From NCBI GenBank assembly GCA_037388505.1, contig JARRKC010000006.1, positions 1 to 64,000 on the forward strand: a stretch of DNA of 64,000 nucleotides, given 5' to 3'. A model generated the notes under the pieces. It made no database searches and was not told where the DNA came from. It saw only the letters and a program-made list of their open reading frames with translations. The stretch comes from JARRKC01 sp037388505. Lineage in GTDB: Bacteria > Acidobacteriota > UBA6911 > RPQK01 > JAPXNP01. Positions 14,853 through 24,176 of the stretch are shown one piece after another. The position numbers and the translations under genes were made by a program. The number at the start of each line of letters is the position of its first letter. Position 1 is the first letter of the stretch.

Positions 14853-17398
14853 TCGAGACACTCCTCGACATCTTCCGGTGTTTCGAAGGCCTCGGAACAC
14901 GCGAGGCGATTCGGTTCACCACGGACTATCGGAGTTCACTTTACTCGTATCGGGATCTGTGGCTTCACGCGGGGGCCTATGGTGGTTTCCTGTCGGCTCA
15001 AGGACTCAGGGAGGGACACCGGATACTTCTCTGGTCCGAGAACCGCCCCGAGTGGGTCTTTGCGTTCTGGGGAGCCATCTCACGAGGCATCCAGGTCGTT
15101 CCCGTCGATCCCGGCTCATCCCCGCAACTCGTGACCCGGCTGTCCAGCCAGTCGGACAGTCGGCTGATCCTGCTTGGACAGAACATGCCGGATCTGTCGG
15201 CTGATCTGCCGGCGCTGCGGCTGCCGCCTCCCTCCCAACTCGCCCCAGTCGCGCCTCCGTCGGGGCGGGCTTCTCCCGAAGACATCGCGGAGATCATCTT
15301 CACCTCGGGTGCCACCGGAACACCCAAGGGAATCCTCCATCGTCACCGGAGTTTGACCTCGAACCTTGGACCCTTCGAAGCGGAATTCCACCGGTACCGT
15401 TACCTTGCCGCTCCCTTTCAACCAATTCGTATTCTGTGCCTGCTTCCACTGAGTCACCTGTTTGGCCAGGTCATGAGTCTCTTCATTCCACCGTTGCTGG
15501 GAGGGTCACTCGTTCTTGTCGACTCCCTGATTCCCGGCCATGTCGTCGAGCACCTCCGAACAGAGAGAGTGTCGGTACTCGTGACTGTCCCCAGGATCCT
15601 GGATCAAATTACGTCGTTCCTGCAGCTGGACCGGGAGAGAACGACGTTTCAACCACGCTTCCATGGACTGCCCGGAATCGCGACTCGCTGGTGGCATTAC
15701 CGGTCGATTCACCGCCGTCTTGGATGGAAATTCTGGTCCGTCGTCGTAGGCGGAGCTGCCTTGGCGCGGGAACTGGAAGATGCTTGGTCTCAGATAGGGG
15801 TCCTCGTCATCCAGGGATATGGCTTGACCGAGGCAGGCCCAATCATCAGCGTCAACCACCCGTTCCACGCCCACCGAGGCTCGCTCGGTCACGTCCTCCA
15901 GGGACAAGAGATCCGGCTGAGCGAAAAGGGAGAGATCCAGGTTCGAGGCGGCAACGTGAGTCTGGAGTACCTGGAAGACGGGAAGCTGCGTAGAGCCGAG
16001 GTTGAGCACGAGTGGCTTCCGACCGGGGACATCGGAGAGCTGGATGCCGAAGGGAATCTCTACTTCAAGGGCCGCAAGAAGGATGTGATCATCACCGCCG
16101 AGGGGCTCAATGTCTTTCCCGAGGACGTCGAATCGGCGCTGCTGGTCGATCCGGGTGTCCGAGAAGCCGCTGCGGTCGGGATCGACTCGGGCCGCGGAGA
16201 AGAAGTACACGCGGTTCTGGTTCTGCGGGACGCTTCAGTGGATCCTGAAAGTGTGATTCGGAGTGCCAATCTTCGCCTCGAGGGCTACCAGCGGATCCAG
16301 CACTGGTCCGTGTGGGAAGGTGACGAGCTTCCCCGAACACCCTCGACCCTCAAACTGCGACGGCATGAGATCCGCGCGCAGATTGAGTCGGGTCGAGCTC
16401 CCTCTTCCCCGAGGGCTTCCTCGTATCGATCTACGGAGGAGATTCTTGCCCACCTCGCCTCTCGGCCTACCGACACGATTCACCCAGAGGATCGTCTCGA
16501 AGAGGATCTGGGATTCTCATCCCTTGATCGCATCGAGTTGCTGCAGGACCTGGAGCAGCTCTCCGGTCGCCGGCTGAATGAATCAGAGTTCTCCGGGCTC
16601 CACTCCGTGAGCGAGATCGAACGGTGGCTGCGAACGCCCGAGGAAGAGTCTGCGCAATTGGATCGTTCGTCCCGAGCTTCCGCCGCTTCCCGGCTTCGGA
16701 TGCCGCGATGGGCCACTCGGGCTCCGGTTCGCCTCTTTCGGGCTGTGGCTCAACGGACCATGATCCTGCCGCTCTTGCGACACTACCTTCCTCTGACCGT
16801 AGTGGGTCTGAGCCGACTGGAAGCGCTGCAGGGAGCCTCTCTGATCATGGCGGCAAACCATCAGAGTCACCTCGATACGGTGGCACTGCTCGCGGCACTT
16901 CCTCCCGTCTGGCGGAAACGTCTGGCACCGGCCATGCAGATGGAACGTTTTGCCGCCCACTTCTCGCCTGCAGGTCGGCCGATTTCATCGAGAGTATCGG
17001 CGCACGGGCAGTATTTGCTGGCCTGTCTTCTCTTTAACACGTACCCGCTGCCGCAAAGTGGTGCCCGGTTTCGAACCGTCCTTCGCTATACGGGAGCGCT
17101 GCTGGATCGCGGATATTGCCCGCTGGTGTTCCCGGAAGGGCGCCGGACCGAAGACGGCCGCATTCATGAATTCCATGCCGGCGTAGCCTTGATGGCCAAG
17201 GAATTGAAGGTTCCGATTCTGCCGATCCGCATCGAGGGGCTGTTCGACGTGATGCCCCCGACAAGCAGTTGGCCAAAGCCCCGACCCGTCTGGATCGGTT
17301 TCGGCGATCTCCTGGAGCCGACGGTCGGCGAAACCCCCGAGGAGATCGCTCGACAGCTGCGGGACCGGATTCTCGATCTGTACCCCAAACCGGCCTAG
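14846..17398 (+). CDS. Fusion: acyl-activating enzyme, acyl carrier domain, PlsC-type acyltransferase
   Basis: The 850-residue protein has three domains. Residues about 1-500 form an AMP-dependent ligase: TSGATGTPKG at 153-162, GYGLTEAGP, LPTGDIGEL, and the catalytic Lys in PSTLKLRRHE. Residues about 515-610 form an acyl carrier domain with the phosphopantetheine Ser559 in DLGFSSLD. Residues about 640-850 form a 1-acylglycerol-phosphate acyltransferase with NHQSHLDT (His672, Asp677) and FPEGRRTEDG. It should activate a fatty acid, hold it on its own carrier and pass it to a glycerolipid. The order differs from bacterial Aas, where the acyltransferase comes first. The TTG start overlaps the previous stop by seven bases. 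Confidence 0.88.
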   Translation: MVIETLLDIFRCFEGLGTREAIRFTTDYRSSLYSYRDLWLHAGAYGGFLSAQGLREGHRILLWSENRPEWVFAFWGAISRGIQVVPVDPGSSPQLVTRLSSQSDSRLILLGQNMPDLSADLPALRLPPPSQLAPVAPPSGRASPEDIAEIIFTSGATGTPKGILHRHRSLTSNLGPFEAEFHRYRYLAAPFQPIRILCLLPLSHLFGQVMSLFIPPLLGGSLVLVDSLIPGHVVEHLRTERVSVLVTVPRILDQITSFLQLDRERTTFQPRFHGLPGIATRWWHYRSIHRRLGWKFWSVVVGGAALARELEDAWSQIGVLVIQGYGLTEAGPIISVNHPFHAHRGSLGHVLQGQEIRLSEKGEIQVRGGNVSLEYLEDGKLRRAEVEHEWLPTGDIGELDAEGNLYFKGRKKDVIITAEGLNVFPEDVESALLVDPGVREAAAVGIDSGRGEEVHAVLVLRDASVDPESVIRSANLRLEGYQRIQHWSVWEGDELPRTPSTLKLRRHEIRAQIESGRAPSSPRASSYRSTEEILAHLASRPTDTIHPEDRLEEDLGFSSLDRIELLQDLEQLSGRRLNESEFSGLHSVSEIERWLRTPEEESAQLDRSSRASAASRLRMPRWATRAPVRLFRAVAQRTMILPLLRHYLPLTVVGLSRLEALQGASLIMAANHQSHLDTVALLAALPPVWRKRLAPAMQMERFAAHFSPAGRPISSRVSAHGQYLLACLLFNTYPLPQSGARFRTVLRYTGALLDRGYCPLVFPEGRRTEDGRIHEFHAGVALMAKELKVPILPIRIEGLFDVMPPTSSWPKPRPVWIGFGDLLEPTVGETPEEIARQLRDRILDLYPKPA

Positions 17399-18264
17399 AA
17401 GAGCAGTGTCGAGAGCTTGTTGCGATACTCGTCTGCCAGCGGGGCACGGACTCCGATGATCTGGAAGACTTCGATCATCGCCTTGCGCGCGCCGTCATCC
17501 CTGAACTTACGATCCTTCTTCACGATCTCGAGCAGGTGTTCGAGGGCTTCCCTGTACTCCCCGGCATCGATGAGGCAAATGGCCAACTGATAGCGGCGCT
17601 CCACATCATCCGGTTCGTTCTTGTAGCTCTTCCGTACCGCTTTGAGCGGTCCAAATCCGAGGGCCTGCCTTCGGAACGACAGGATCGATCGCAATCGATC
17701 CACCTTTTCACCGATGCCGTCGGTCGGTATGACGCGGCTCAACAGGCGCTCCGCCTCGTCGAGATCGCCCTTGCGAAAGGCGACTTCGGCAAGTCCGACG
17801 GTGGCCAGTGGATTCTGGTCTTGTTCCACGAGAGCGCGCTTGAAGAGCTTCTCCGCCTCACCGATCATGCCGGCTTCGAGGCGGCGTTCTCCCTGCAGGA
17901 TGATCTCGTCGGTCTCCGTCGTGCAGTGTTTCTGAATGAAAGTTCGAAGTTCGGGTTCGGGAAGAGCGCCGACGAATGCGTCGACTGGTTTCCCGTCTTT
18001 CATCATCACGACATACGGGATACTGCGGATCTGGAATGCCTGGGCCAGTTCGGGTGCACTCTCAGTGTCCACTCTGGCCAGAACAAAGGCACCATTGAAC
18101 TCATCGGCGAGGCGTTCCAGCATCGGGCCGAGCATGCGGCAGGGCGCACACCAATCCGCCCAGAAGTCGACCAAAACCGGGACCTCTCTGGAGCGCTCAA
18201 TGACCTGCTGGGGAAAGTCCTGCTCCGCGACATCTATCACCCATGAGGCACGTTTCGTCTGCAT
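17395..18264 (-). CDS. Thioredoxin-TPR protein (CnoX/YbbN-like)
   Basis: The 289-residue protein joins an N-terminal thioredoxin domain (WCAPC, Cys39 and Cys42, within VLVDFWADWCAPCRMLGP) to a C-terminal TPR/CnoX domain (from about residue 118, with EAEKLFKRALVEQDQNPLA). E. coli CnoX protects substrates from oxidation and hands them to GroEL. Unlike the E. coli protein this one keeps both cysteines, so it may be redox-active. The gene is convergent with the acyl-activating fusion, with stop codons overlapping. A -10 element lies only six bases before the start. Confidence 0.88.
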   Translation of the reverse strand: MQTKRASWVIDVAEQDFPQQVIERSREVPVLVDFWADWCAPCRMLGPMLERLADEFNGAFVLARVDTESAPELAQAFQIRSIPYVVMMKDGKPVDAFVGALPEPELRTFIQKHCTTETDEIILQGERRLEAGMIGEAEKLFKRALVEQDQNPLATVGLAEVAFRKGDLDEAERLLSRVIPTDGIGEKVDRLRSILSFRRQALGFGPLKAVRKSYKNEPDDVERRYQLAICLIDAGEYREALEHLLEIVKKDRKFRDDGARKAMIEVFQIIGVRAPLADEYRNKLSTLLF

Positions 18265-18270
18265 AGGGTG

Positions 18271-18276
18271 ATTATA
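18271..18276 (-). promoter_or_regulatory. -10 element of the cnoX-like gene (leaderless geometry)
   Basis: On the minus strand a perfect TATAAT is followed by six bases and the ATG at 18264. This is the same arrangement as at 11855. No Shine-Dalgarno sequence can fit between them. I see no clear -35 hexamer at the usual distance. Confidence 0.5.
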
Positions 18277-18318
18277 CAGGCTCGCGGTTTCGCTCCCGAT
18301 CCGCCTCTCCCCGTTGGG

Positions 18319-18705
18319 CTAGGAAGCGGCCTGATCCAAGCCGAGTTCGAGATCCTGGGAGTCGATCTGGGAGCGAAAAAAGGGCATCAACTTGCGCACG
18401 AGTTCCTCTCGGGAAGCCTCAAATAGAAGGCCGTAGGCCTCGTCAGTTGAATAGATCACACGAGCCGGGATCTGCACATCCTCCGAGCCGGGATTCAGAG
18501 TGGCCACGAAGCGGGCATCGACGGCCGGGGACGCCCCCTGGGCCTCGACCTGTGCCCCGTTGAAGGACAGATTGACAACGCACCCCTCGAAGGTATGGCC
18601 AGCAATCGAGAATCGGCACGGAACGCTGCAGTCCCATCGATGGAATCTTCTTCGCTCTTCCACGCCTCCTCCTTTTCGAGAACGGACATCTGAGATTCGG
18701 TTCAA
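18319..18705 (-). CDS. PilZ-domain protein
   Basis: The 128-residue protein is a single PilZ domain. ERRRFHRW near residues 17-24 gives the RxxxR c-di-GMP-binding motif and NLSFNGAQVEA near 44-54 corresponds to the (D/N)xSxxG motif. Free-standing PilZ proteins are c-di-GMP receptors that alter motility, secretion or polysaccharide production through partner proteins. It ends about 50 bases upstream of the cnoX-like gene on the same strand, but that gene has its own promoter. Confidence 0.88.
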   Translation of the reverse strand: MNRISDVRSRKGGGVEERRRFHRWDCSVPCRFSIAGHTFEGCVVNLSFNGAQVEAQGASPAVDARFVATLNPGSEDVQIPARVIYSTDEAYGLLFEASREELVRKLMPFFRSQIDSQDLELGLDQAAS

Positions 18706-18854
18706 AGGATGATGATACGAAGGCTCGAGTCGGCATTTCCATGACGGTGGTCACAAAAGAGGGACTTGATTGCGACTCGGCGGATCCGTAAAGTTCTTCG
18801 CAACCCCTGGCGGCGGTTCAGTCTCACCGGGGAGGCAAGGAGGAGAGCGGAGGA

Positions 18855-20609
18855 TTGAGTCCATATGCTGATGAGCGCCCGCGACACGTCATTCTGAAGC
18901 GTCTGGCTCTGTGGACGGCACCGCTGCTCTTGGTTGTCGTCTGTCTGCTGATATTCGACGCGCTCGATGCCTCCATCTCTCGCTCGGAGGCCTATCTCGA
19001 TCTGCTCAACGGTCGAGTCGACGAAGCCCGGCACCGATGGACCGCATTGCAGGATACGTACTGGTCGTCCAACGACGTCCCCGCCGGGTTGAGGATCTGT
19101 GATGCGCTGGAACCGGGCGCTCGAGTCTCTCGTATCAGCCCGGGGATCCGCGCCGGCCTGCGCCAGTTCCCCCTGCGAGTCCTCTTGCACCGGGCGCTGG
19201 TCCACCGACACTATGAGGCCTGCCTGAGGCTGGCCGGTCTTGCCCAAGAGGCCCGGGTTCCCTTCGCCCCTCTGTATCGCGCGGCTGCCCTGCTGGAGCT
19301 CGGTCGTCCCGACGAGGCCAGGAGCGTTCTGTGTTCTACCACTGAGCCCTTTCGAGACGGGCCGTTGGGGCGTCGGATCGCCCGTGTCCTTTCCGCGCTA
19401 GCGGAAGATGCCCGCGCGATTCTCCAGGACCGCCGGGGTACCCCCATCGGATGGATCACGACGAACGAGAAGATCCGGTTTCTGGATGGAATCGACACGG
19501 CGCTGCTCCCCGTCACGACCATTCAGTCCGCGATCGCGGAAGATCTTGCTCCGAGCGTTCGGTTGAGCCTGGATCTCGAGCTAAGCCAGATCGCCGCTCG
19601 AGCGCTGCGTGGTTATCGCGGTAGCATCGTCCTGCTCGATCCCGGCACGGGAGAGATCCTGGCGGCTGTGTCAGATCGCCGCTCTCGAAAGAGGATCGTC
19701 GACCCCGCCTTTCGCGAGCTGAGGGAGCCGGCGTCGATCGCGAAACTGATCACCACAACGGCGGCCCTCAGAGCTGGTTTGGACGTGGATCGGGAAATCT
19801 CTAAAACGGTCTGTACAGGAGCAGAGAGGTTTGAGGGCGATTTCCTCTATTGCCCTTTCCCGGCGGGAAGGCTCAAAGGCTTGAACCAGGCCATGGCCAT
19901 CAGCTGCAACATCGCGTTTGCGAATCTCGGCGTGGAAGTCGGTGCTCCGGGCTTGATCCGGGAGTTGTACCTCTTTGGGTTCGGTCGCCCCGGGAAATGG
20001 GGCATTCGGTTCGGCCGATTACTCCACAGGAGTTTCCGCGAACGTGCTCTTGCCGATCTTTCCATCGGTCTCGAGGAGACCGAGATCACGCCTTTGCATG
20101 CGGCCTTGATCGCGGCAGTCTTCGCCGGTGACGGACGCATGCCCGAGCCGACGCTCTTCTCAGCCCGAGACGGTCTGCTGGGAGTCTCGAGCCCCTACCC
20201 TGCCGCACCTGCGCTGGGTCACCCGATCGTGCAGCAGGAGTGGCTGCCGATCGTGAGAAACGCCATGCGTGCGGTGGTCGAGTGGGGCGGGACCGTCCAT
20301 GGTGTGGAGCCGGGAGACTTCAAGGTCGCCATGAAGACAGGTACGGCCTCCGCACCGGGGTTGGGTTACCACACGAACTATATCGGCTTCGGACCGATTT
20401 CGGCACCAACGGTCGCTTTCTGCGTGCGCATCACCGGGCAGCGAACCTCGAAGTCTGTACGTCAGGCCTCGATGAACGTCACCTACCGGCTGCTGCACTA
20501 TCTTGCGAAACATCGCGACCTGCTTGGCAAATTGCCAGAGGAGCCTCGCCAGAACTGGATGAGTCTCATCGGTCTTACTGATCAGGACGCAGGAGACGAA
20601 ACCAGCTAA
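18855..20609 (+). CDS. Penicillin-binding protein (transpeptidase domain)
   Basis: The 584-residue protein has one N-terminal membrane anchor (LALWTAPLLLVVVCLLIF). A helical, TPR-like region spans about residues 40-190, and a penicillin-binding transpeptidase domain follows from about residue 240. All three active-site motifs are present: Ser294-x-x-Lys297 (SIAK), SCN at 350-352 and KTG near 494. It should cross-link peptidoglycan in the periplasm. The helical N-terminal module, in place of the usual PBP dimerisation domain, is unusual. The start is TTG after an AGGAGAGCGGAGG purine stretch. Confidence 0.88.
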   Translation: MSPYADERPRHVILKRLALWTAPLLLVVVCLLIFDALDASISRSEAYLDLLNGRVDEARHRWTALQDTYWSSNDVPAGLRICDALEPGARVSRISPGIRAGLRQFPLRVLLHRALVHRHYEACLRLAGLAQEARVPFAPLYRAAALLELGRPDEARSVLCSTTEPFRDGPLGRRIARVLSALAEDARAILQDRRGTPIGWITTNEKIRFLDGIDTALLPVTTIQSAIAEDLAPSVRLSLDLELSQIAARALRGYRGSIVLLDPGTGEILAAVSDRRSRKRIVDPAFRELREPASIAKLITTTAALRAGLDVDREISKTVCTGAERFEGDFLYCPFPAGRLKGLNQAMAISCNIAFANLGVEVGAPGLIRELYLFGFGRPGKWGIRFGRLLHRSFRERALADLSIGLEETEITPLHAALIAAVFAGDGRMPEPTLFSARDGLLGVSSPYPAAPALGHPIVQQEWLPIVRNAMRAVVEWGGTVHGVEPGDFKVAMKTGTASAPGLGYHTNYIGFGPISAPTVAFCVRITGQRTSKSVRQASMNVTYRLLHYLAKHRDLLGKLPEEPRQNWMSLIGLTDQDAGDETS

Positions 20610-21283
20610 ACTTTGAATTCTTCGGCAGGTCCCTCCCTCTCGAGACCCCCGTCACGGATCGAGATGACCCAGTCCGCCAGGCGCTTGACCTCGAAGAAGT
20701 CGTGCGCCACCAGAAGGGTCGGGATGCGCCACTCCCGAATCGCCCGGCGAATATAGTCCAAAACACGAGTCTTCAGCTCCTCGTCCAGACCGGTCAACGG
20801 TTCATCCAGCAGAAGGAGATCAGGGCTGCTGAGCAGGGCTCGGCCCAGCGCGACGCGTTGCCGCTCACCGCCGGAGAGATTTCGCGGATGCCGGGCCAGC
20901 AGACCGTTCAGTTCCAGGACCTCGACTACCCGCTCGAACGTCACCCGACCGTTCAGAGACCTTCGACGGCGTCTCTCTCCAAATCGGAGGTTTCCCTGGA
21001 CCGAATAATGAGGGAACAGGAGTTGATCCTGAAAGACCATTCCGACACCCCGCTGCTGCACCGGAACGAACAGGCCGGAGGCGGTATCGACGAGCACCCT
21101 GTCTGCGAGTTGTACGAAGCCCTCCCGGGGATGCTTCAATCCTGCAAGAATCTCGAGGATCGTGGTCTTGCCGCTGCCCGACGGCCCGAAAATCGCCGTC
21201 ACCAACCGGGTGGTCCGAAAACTGAGATCGAGCCTGAAGCCACCAGGATAGAAGTGGGAAGCCCGGAAACTAAGCTGACTCAC
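20606..21283 (-). CDS. modC: Molybdate ABC transporter ATP-binding protein
   Basis: The 225-residue ATPase carries Walker A GPSGSGKT (33-40), Q-loop VFQDQLLFPH, signature LSGGERQRVALGRALL, Walker B LLLLDEPLTGLD and the H-loop VAHDFFE. The pattern is that of ModC. It lacks the C-terminal molybdate-binding (TOBE/MOP) extension found in the longer E. coli protein. It overlaps modB by 14 bases and ends against the convergent PBP gene, so it is the last gene of the operon. Confidence 0.9.
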   Translation of the reverse strand: MSQLSFRASHFYPGGFRLDLSFRTTRLVTAIFGPSGSGKTTILEILAGLKHPREGFVQLADRVLVDTASGLFVPVQQRGVGMVFQDQLLFPHYSVQGNLRFGERRRRRSLNGRVTFERVVEVLELNGLLARHPRNLSGGERQRVALGRALLSSPDLLLLDEPLTGLDEELKTRVLDYIRRAIREWRIPTLLVAHDFFEVKRLADWVISIRDGGLEREGPAEEFKV

Positions 21284-21956
21284 GTCTCTGTCGCCTTCGT
21301 TCCAGAATCTCGCTCACCGCCAGGGTGAGGCACGCCAGAAGCACTGAGACCAAAACCAGCCGGCCGCTTCGCGAGACGCCGCCGGGGGTTTGGACCAGCG
21401 AGAAAACCGCCGTCGGAATGGTCTGGGTTCGTCCGGGGATGTTCCCGGCCAACATGATCGTGGCTCCAAATTCTCCCAGACTCCGAGCGAAGGCCAGCAT
21501 CGATCCCGCCAGTACGCCCCGAAAAGCCAAAGGTAGACTGACGGAGAGGAAGGTATCAAGGGGGCCCGAGCCCAACGTACGCGCCACTCCTTCCAGACGC
21601 TCGTCCACACCCGAGAACGCAATGCGAATGGTCCTCACCATCAGTGGGAAACTCACCACTCCCGCCGCCAGCGCGGCGCCTATCCAGGAAAAGGCGATGT
21701 GGATGCCCAACCAATGTTCGAGCGGGCCGCCGAGCGCTCCCTGACTCCCGAACAGAACGAGCAGGATGTAGCCGGTGACGACGGGTGGAAGGACGAGCGG
21801 AAGGTTAACGGCGGTCTCGATGAGCCATTTGCTGGGTCGCTTCCATCGGGCAAGGAAATACCCAAGCGGTATCGCCAGGGGCAGGCTGGCCACAACCGCC
21901 CAGGTCGCCACCCAGAGGCTGAGCTCGATCGCTTCCCACTCTTCTGCCGTAAACAT
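21270..21956 (-). CDS. modB: Molybdate ABC transporter permease
   Basis: Starting at MFTAEEWEAIELSLWVA, as usual for ModB, the 228-residue protein has five predicted transmembrane helices and the cytoplasmic EAA loop (EGVARTLGSGPLDTFLSVSLPLA). The block LAFARSLGEFGATIMLAGNIPGRTQTIPTAV is highly characteristic of ModB. The open frame extends further upstream but the extension is not membrane-like or conserved. It lies between modA and modC and completes the importer. Confidence 0.92.
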   Translation of the reverse strand: MFTAEEWEAIELSLWVATWAVVASLPLAIPLGYFLARWKRPSKWLIETAVNLPLVLPPVVTGYILLVLFGSQGALGGPLEHWLGIHIAFSWIGAALAAGVVSFPLMVRTIRIAFSGVDERLEGVARTLGSGPLDTFLSVSLPLAFRGVLAGSMLAFARSLGEFGATIMLAGNIPGRTQTIPTAVFSLVQTPGGVSRSGRLVLVSVLLACLTLAVSEILERRRQRRESA

Positions 21957-22133
21957 CTGACCGACAATCTTTTCAGAACCCGGACGGGGAATGCAACGAG
22001 GACTCGAGTTCCAAGATTGAACTCCGAAGATCAGTTGAGAGCGGGAGAACCAGAGGACGGGAGTTGGGAGGCTTTTGCTTGCGTCGGTCTGAGCTTCCCG
22101 GTTTGTCTGACTCCTACCTTCTCCCATCCGGCC

Positions 22134-22937
22134 CTAAGACCCATTCGCCGGTTCGGTCTCCAGAGGCTGAAAGCCGTATTTCTCGAGGATCTTCATCGCA
22201 CTGGGAGATGAAAAGAAACGGAACAGGTCCTCCGCCTTTGGCCTTGCCCGGCGAAGCAACACGAGGGGGTACCTGATGGGATCCGACAGGCCCGCAGGGA
22301 ACACGCAGGCCACCCGGACCTTCGGGCTGATGGCCGCATCAGTTGCATAGACGAGTCCTGCATCGACTTCCCCGGTTTCGACGTAAACCAGGGCCTGACG
22401 GACATCGAAGGTGAACACCAGTTTCGGCTCGAGATCTTTCCAGACGCCGAGTTTGGTCAGAGCCTGTCGCGCATAGATGCCGGCCGGCACCGAATCGGGC
22501 TGTCCTATGCTGATCCTGCGAACCTCAGAGGACAGGAGGTCCTCGGGCCGCTGGAGGACGAAGCTCGATTGTCCGGGGACTGCAACAACCAGGGAGTTCC
22601 CGACGAGATCCACCGCCTTTCCGGTGAAGCCCTTCTTTCGAAGTGCGTCCACCCACTGCCGATTGGCGGAGAGGTACACATCAGCGTCGGCCCCAGCCTG
22701 GATCTGTTGCGCCAGCGCTGCCGAGGAGGCGAAATTGCAGTAGACCTGAATGCCCGATGACTTCCCGTACGACGCAGTGATTTCCTTCACGGCATCGGTT
22801 GTGCTCGCAGCTGCGAAGACCACCAGGGAATTCTCGTCGGAACGCTTGCAGGAGCTGAAGATGAACAGGCTCAGCATCCCGAGGCCCAACAGGACATATC
22901 GGACGGTCAAAGCTCGAGCCGGGCCATTGAAGTTCAT
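22134..22937 (-). CDS. modA: Molybdate-binding lipoprotein
   Basis: The 267-residue protein has a lipoprotein signal ending SLFIFSSC and a type II periplasmic-binding fold: LVVFAAASTTDAVKEI, NFASSAALAQQIQAGADADVYLSA and DAGLVYATDAAI. These blocks contain the Ser/Ala/Tyr positions that hold molybdate or tungstate in ModA. A Cys-anchored form fits a bacterium that keeps the receptor at the membrane. It begins one base after the stop of the preceding hypothetical gene. Confidence 0.92.
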   Translation of the reverse strand: MNFNGPARALTVRYVLLGLGMLSLFIFSSCKRSDENSLVVFAAASTTDAVKEITASYGKSSGIQVYCNFASSAALAQQIQAGADADVYLSANRQWVDALRKKGFTGKAVDLVGNSLVVAVPGQSSFVLQRPEDLLSSEVRRISIGQPDSVPAGIYARQALTKLGVWKDLEPKLVFTFDVRQALVYVETGEVDAGLVYATDAAISPKVRVACVFPAGLSDPIRYPLVLLRRARPKAEDLFRFFSSPSAMKILEKYGFQPLETEPANGS

Positions 22938-22938
22938 A

Positions 22939-23532
22939 TCATTGAACGACCGGCATCTGGCCTTCGAGGATCCAGTACAAATGCCGCGCGGCCGCGGGAT
23001 CCATCGAAACGAAGGACACCTTGAAGCCCTCTCTGTCTATGATCTCGCGAACGAGTCGGCTGACCACCTGGAACTGAAGCTTCCCCTTCCGCCAGAGCCG
23101 GGACACTCCCAGCCAGTCGCCCGGGTTCACGACCCAGATCGACCCATCATCGAAGTACGCCACATAGGACTCCGGCATCTTGTCGACCCCGATGATCTGG
23201 TCGAGTGTCGAGACGTCGGCATTCGTGTCGCCCGCTTCTTCCGCGACTTCTTCACTGTCAATGACGACATTCGGAACCGGCTTGACGGGCGTCAACGCTT
23301 CAACCTGAGAAACACCTGCCGGTTTGCCTCTGGAGATCTCGATGATGTGGGCGGGAAAACGTTGGACTTTCCAGCCTCCGGCGAAAACCTCCAAGCCGTC
23401 GTTCGTGGTCTCGAGAAAGACTCCTCCTTGCTTCATGAGCTGGAGCCGAGCGGACAAGCGAGCCGGATCCGGCCCCTGTTCCGACGGAGCAGAAAACAAG
23501 CTCAACACGATCAATGCCAGCGCAAGACGCAT
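22939..23532 (-). CDS. Exported hypothetical protein
   Basis: The 197-residue product begins at MRLALALIVLSLFSAPSEQ, a signal peptide. It has a first half with a GGWKVQRFPAHIIEI strand pattern, an acidic linker (VVIDSEEVAEEAGD) and a C-terminal part with DDGSIWVVNPGDWLGV. I do not recognise the family. It sits between an L,D-transpeptidase and modA in an apparently continuous minus-strand operon (14-base and 1-base gaps). Confidence 0.7.
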   Translation of the reverse strand: MRLALALIVLSLFSAPSEQGPDPARLSARLQLMKQGGVFLETTNDGLEVFAGGWKVQRFPAHIIEISRGKPAGVSQVEALTPVKPVPNVVIDSEEVAEEAGDTNADVSTLDQIIGVDKMPESYVAYFDDGSIWVVNPGDWLGVSRLWRKGKLQFQVVSRLVREIIDREGFKVSFVSMDPAAARHLYWILEGQMPVVQ

Positions 23533-23546
23533 CGCAGACTTTCGGC

Positions 23547-24176
23547 CTAGTAGATGTAAACTCTTGTTCCGATCGGAGCGTTCCGAGCCAGGTACGCGAG
23601 TTCCTTGCGGCCCAGGCGGATGCATCCGTGGGTCACGTTCGTACCGAGGAGGCGTGTATAGAGCGTGCCGTGGATATAGTATCCGTGTCCGAGACCAAGG
23701 GCATATTCACCGAGGACGCCTCTCTCGAAGCGATCACTTTCGTTCTTCGGCACCGGTTCGCCCTCTTCGAGGTAGGCCCAATCCGGCTTCCTCCACCAGG
23801 GATTTCGAGTCTTGCTGCGAATCCGGAACTCCCCTCTGGGCGTTCGAAAGGTCCAGTGTTTTTCTCCCGAAACAAGTTGGACACCACTTCCGGTCGAGCA
23901 GACCGCCTCCATGAGCACCTTGTCTCCCCGGCGCAGGTACAGTCGATTGCTGGCCGTATCGATCAGGATGAACAATCCGCGGGCTCGGCGTGCCGCAATC
24001 TTTCCCTCGAGCTTCCTGGCCGTGGGTAGGGAAGAATCGTCGACGGGAGGGGTCTGGAAGAGCTGGATGACAAGGGCGCCCAGCAACACAAATCCGATCA
24101 GGGCAAACGAAACCAGGACGAGGGTGGGCCAACGCCTCCGGCGTTCCGTGATCGCTGCTATTTCAGTGATTGACAT
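23547..24176 (-). CDS. L,D-transpeptidase (YkuD domain), membrane-anchored
   Basis: The 209-residue protein has one N-terminal membrane helix (LVLVSFALIGFVLLGALVIQ) and a YkuD catalytic domain. The domain contains IHGTLYTRLLGTNVTHGCIRL, giving His169, His183, Gly184 and the nucleophile Cys185. Such enzymes form 3-3 peptidoglycan cross-links or attach proteins to peptidoglycan. The start overlaps the 3' end of a second L,D-transpeptidase gene by 19 bp. Confidence 0.92.
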   Translation of the reverse strand: MSITEIAAITERRRRWPTLVLVSFALIGFVLLGALVIQLFQTPPVDDSSLPTARKLEGKIAARRARGLFILIDTASNRLYLRRGDKVLMEAVCSTGSGVQLVSGEKHWTFRTPRGEFRIRSKTRNPWWRKPDWAYLEEGEPVPKNESDRFERGVLGEYALGLGHGYYIHGTLYTRLLGTNVTHGCIRLGRKELAYLARNAPIGTRVYIY

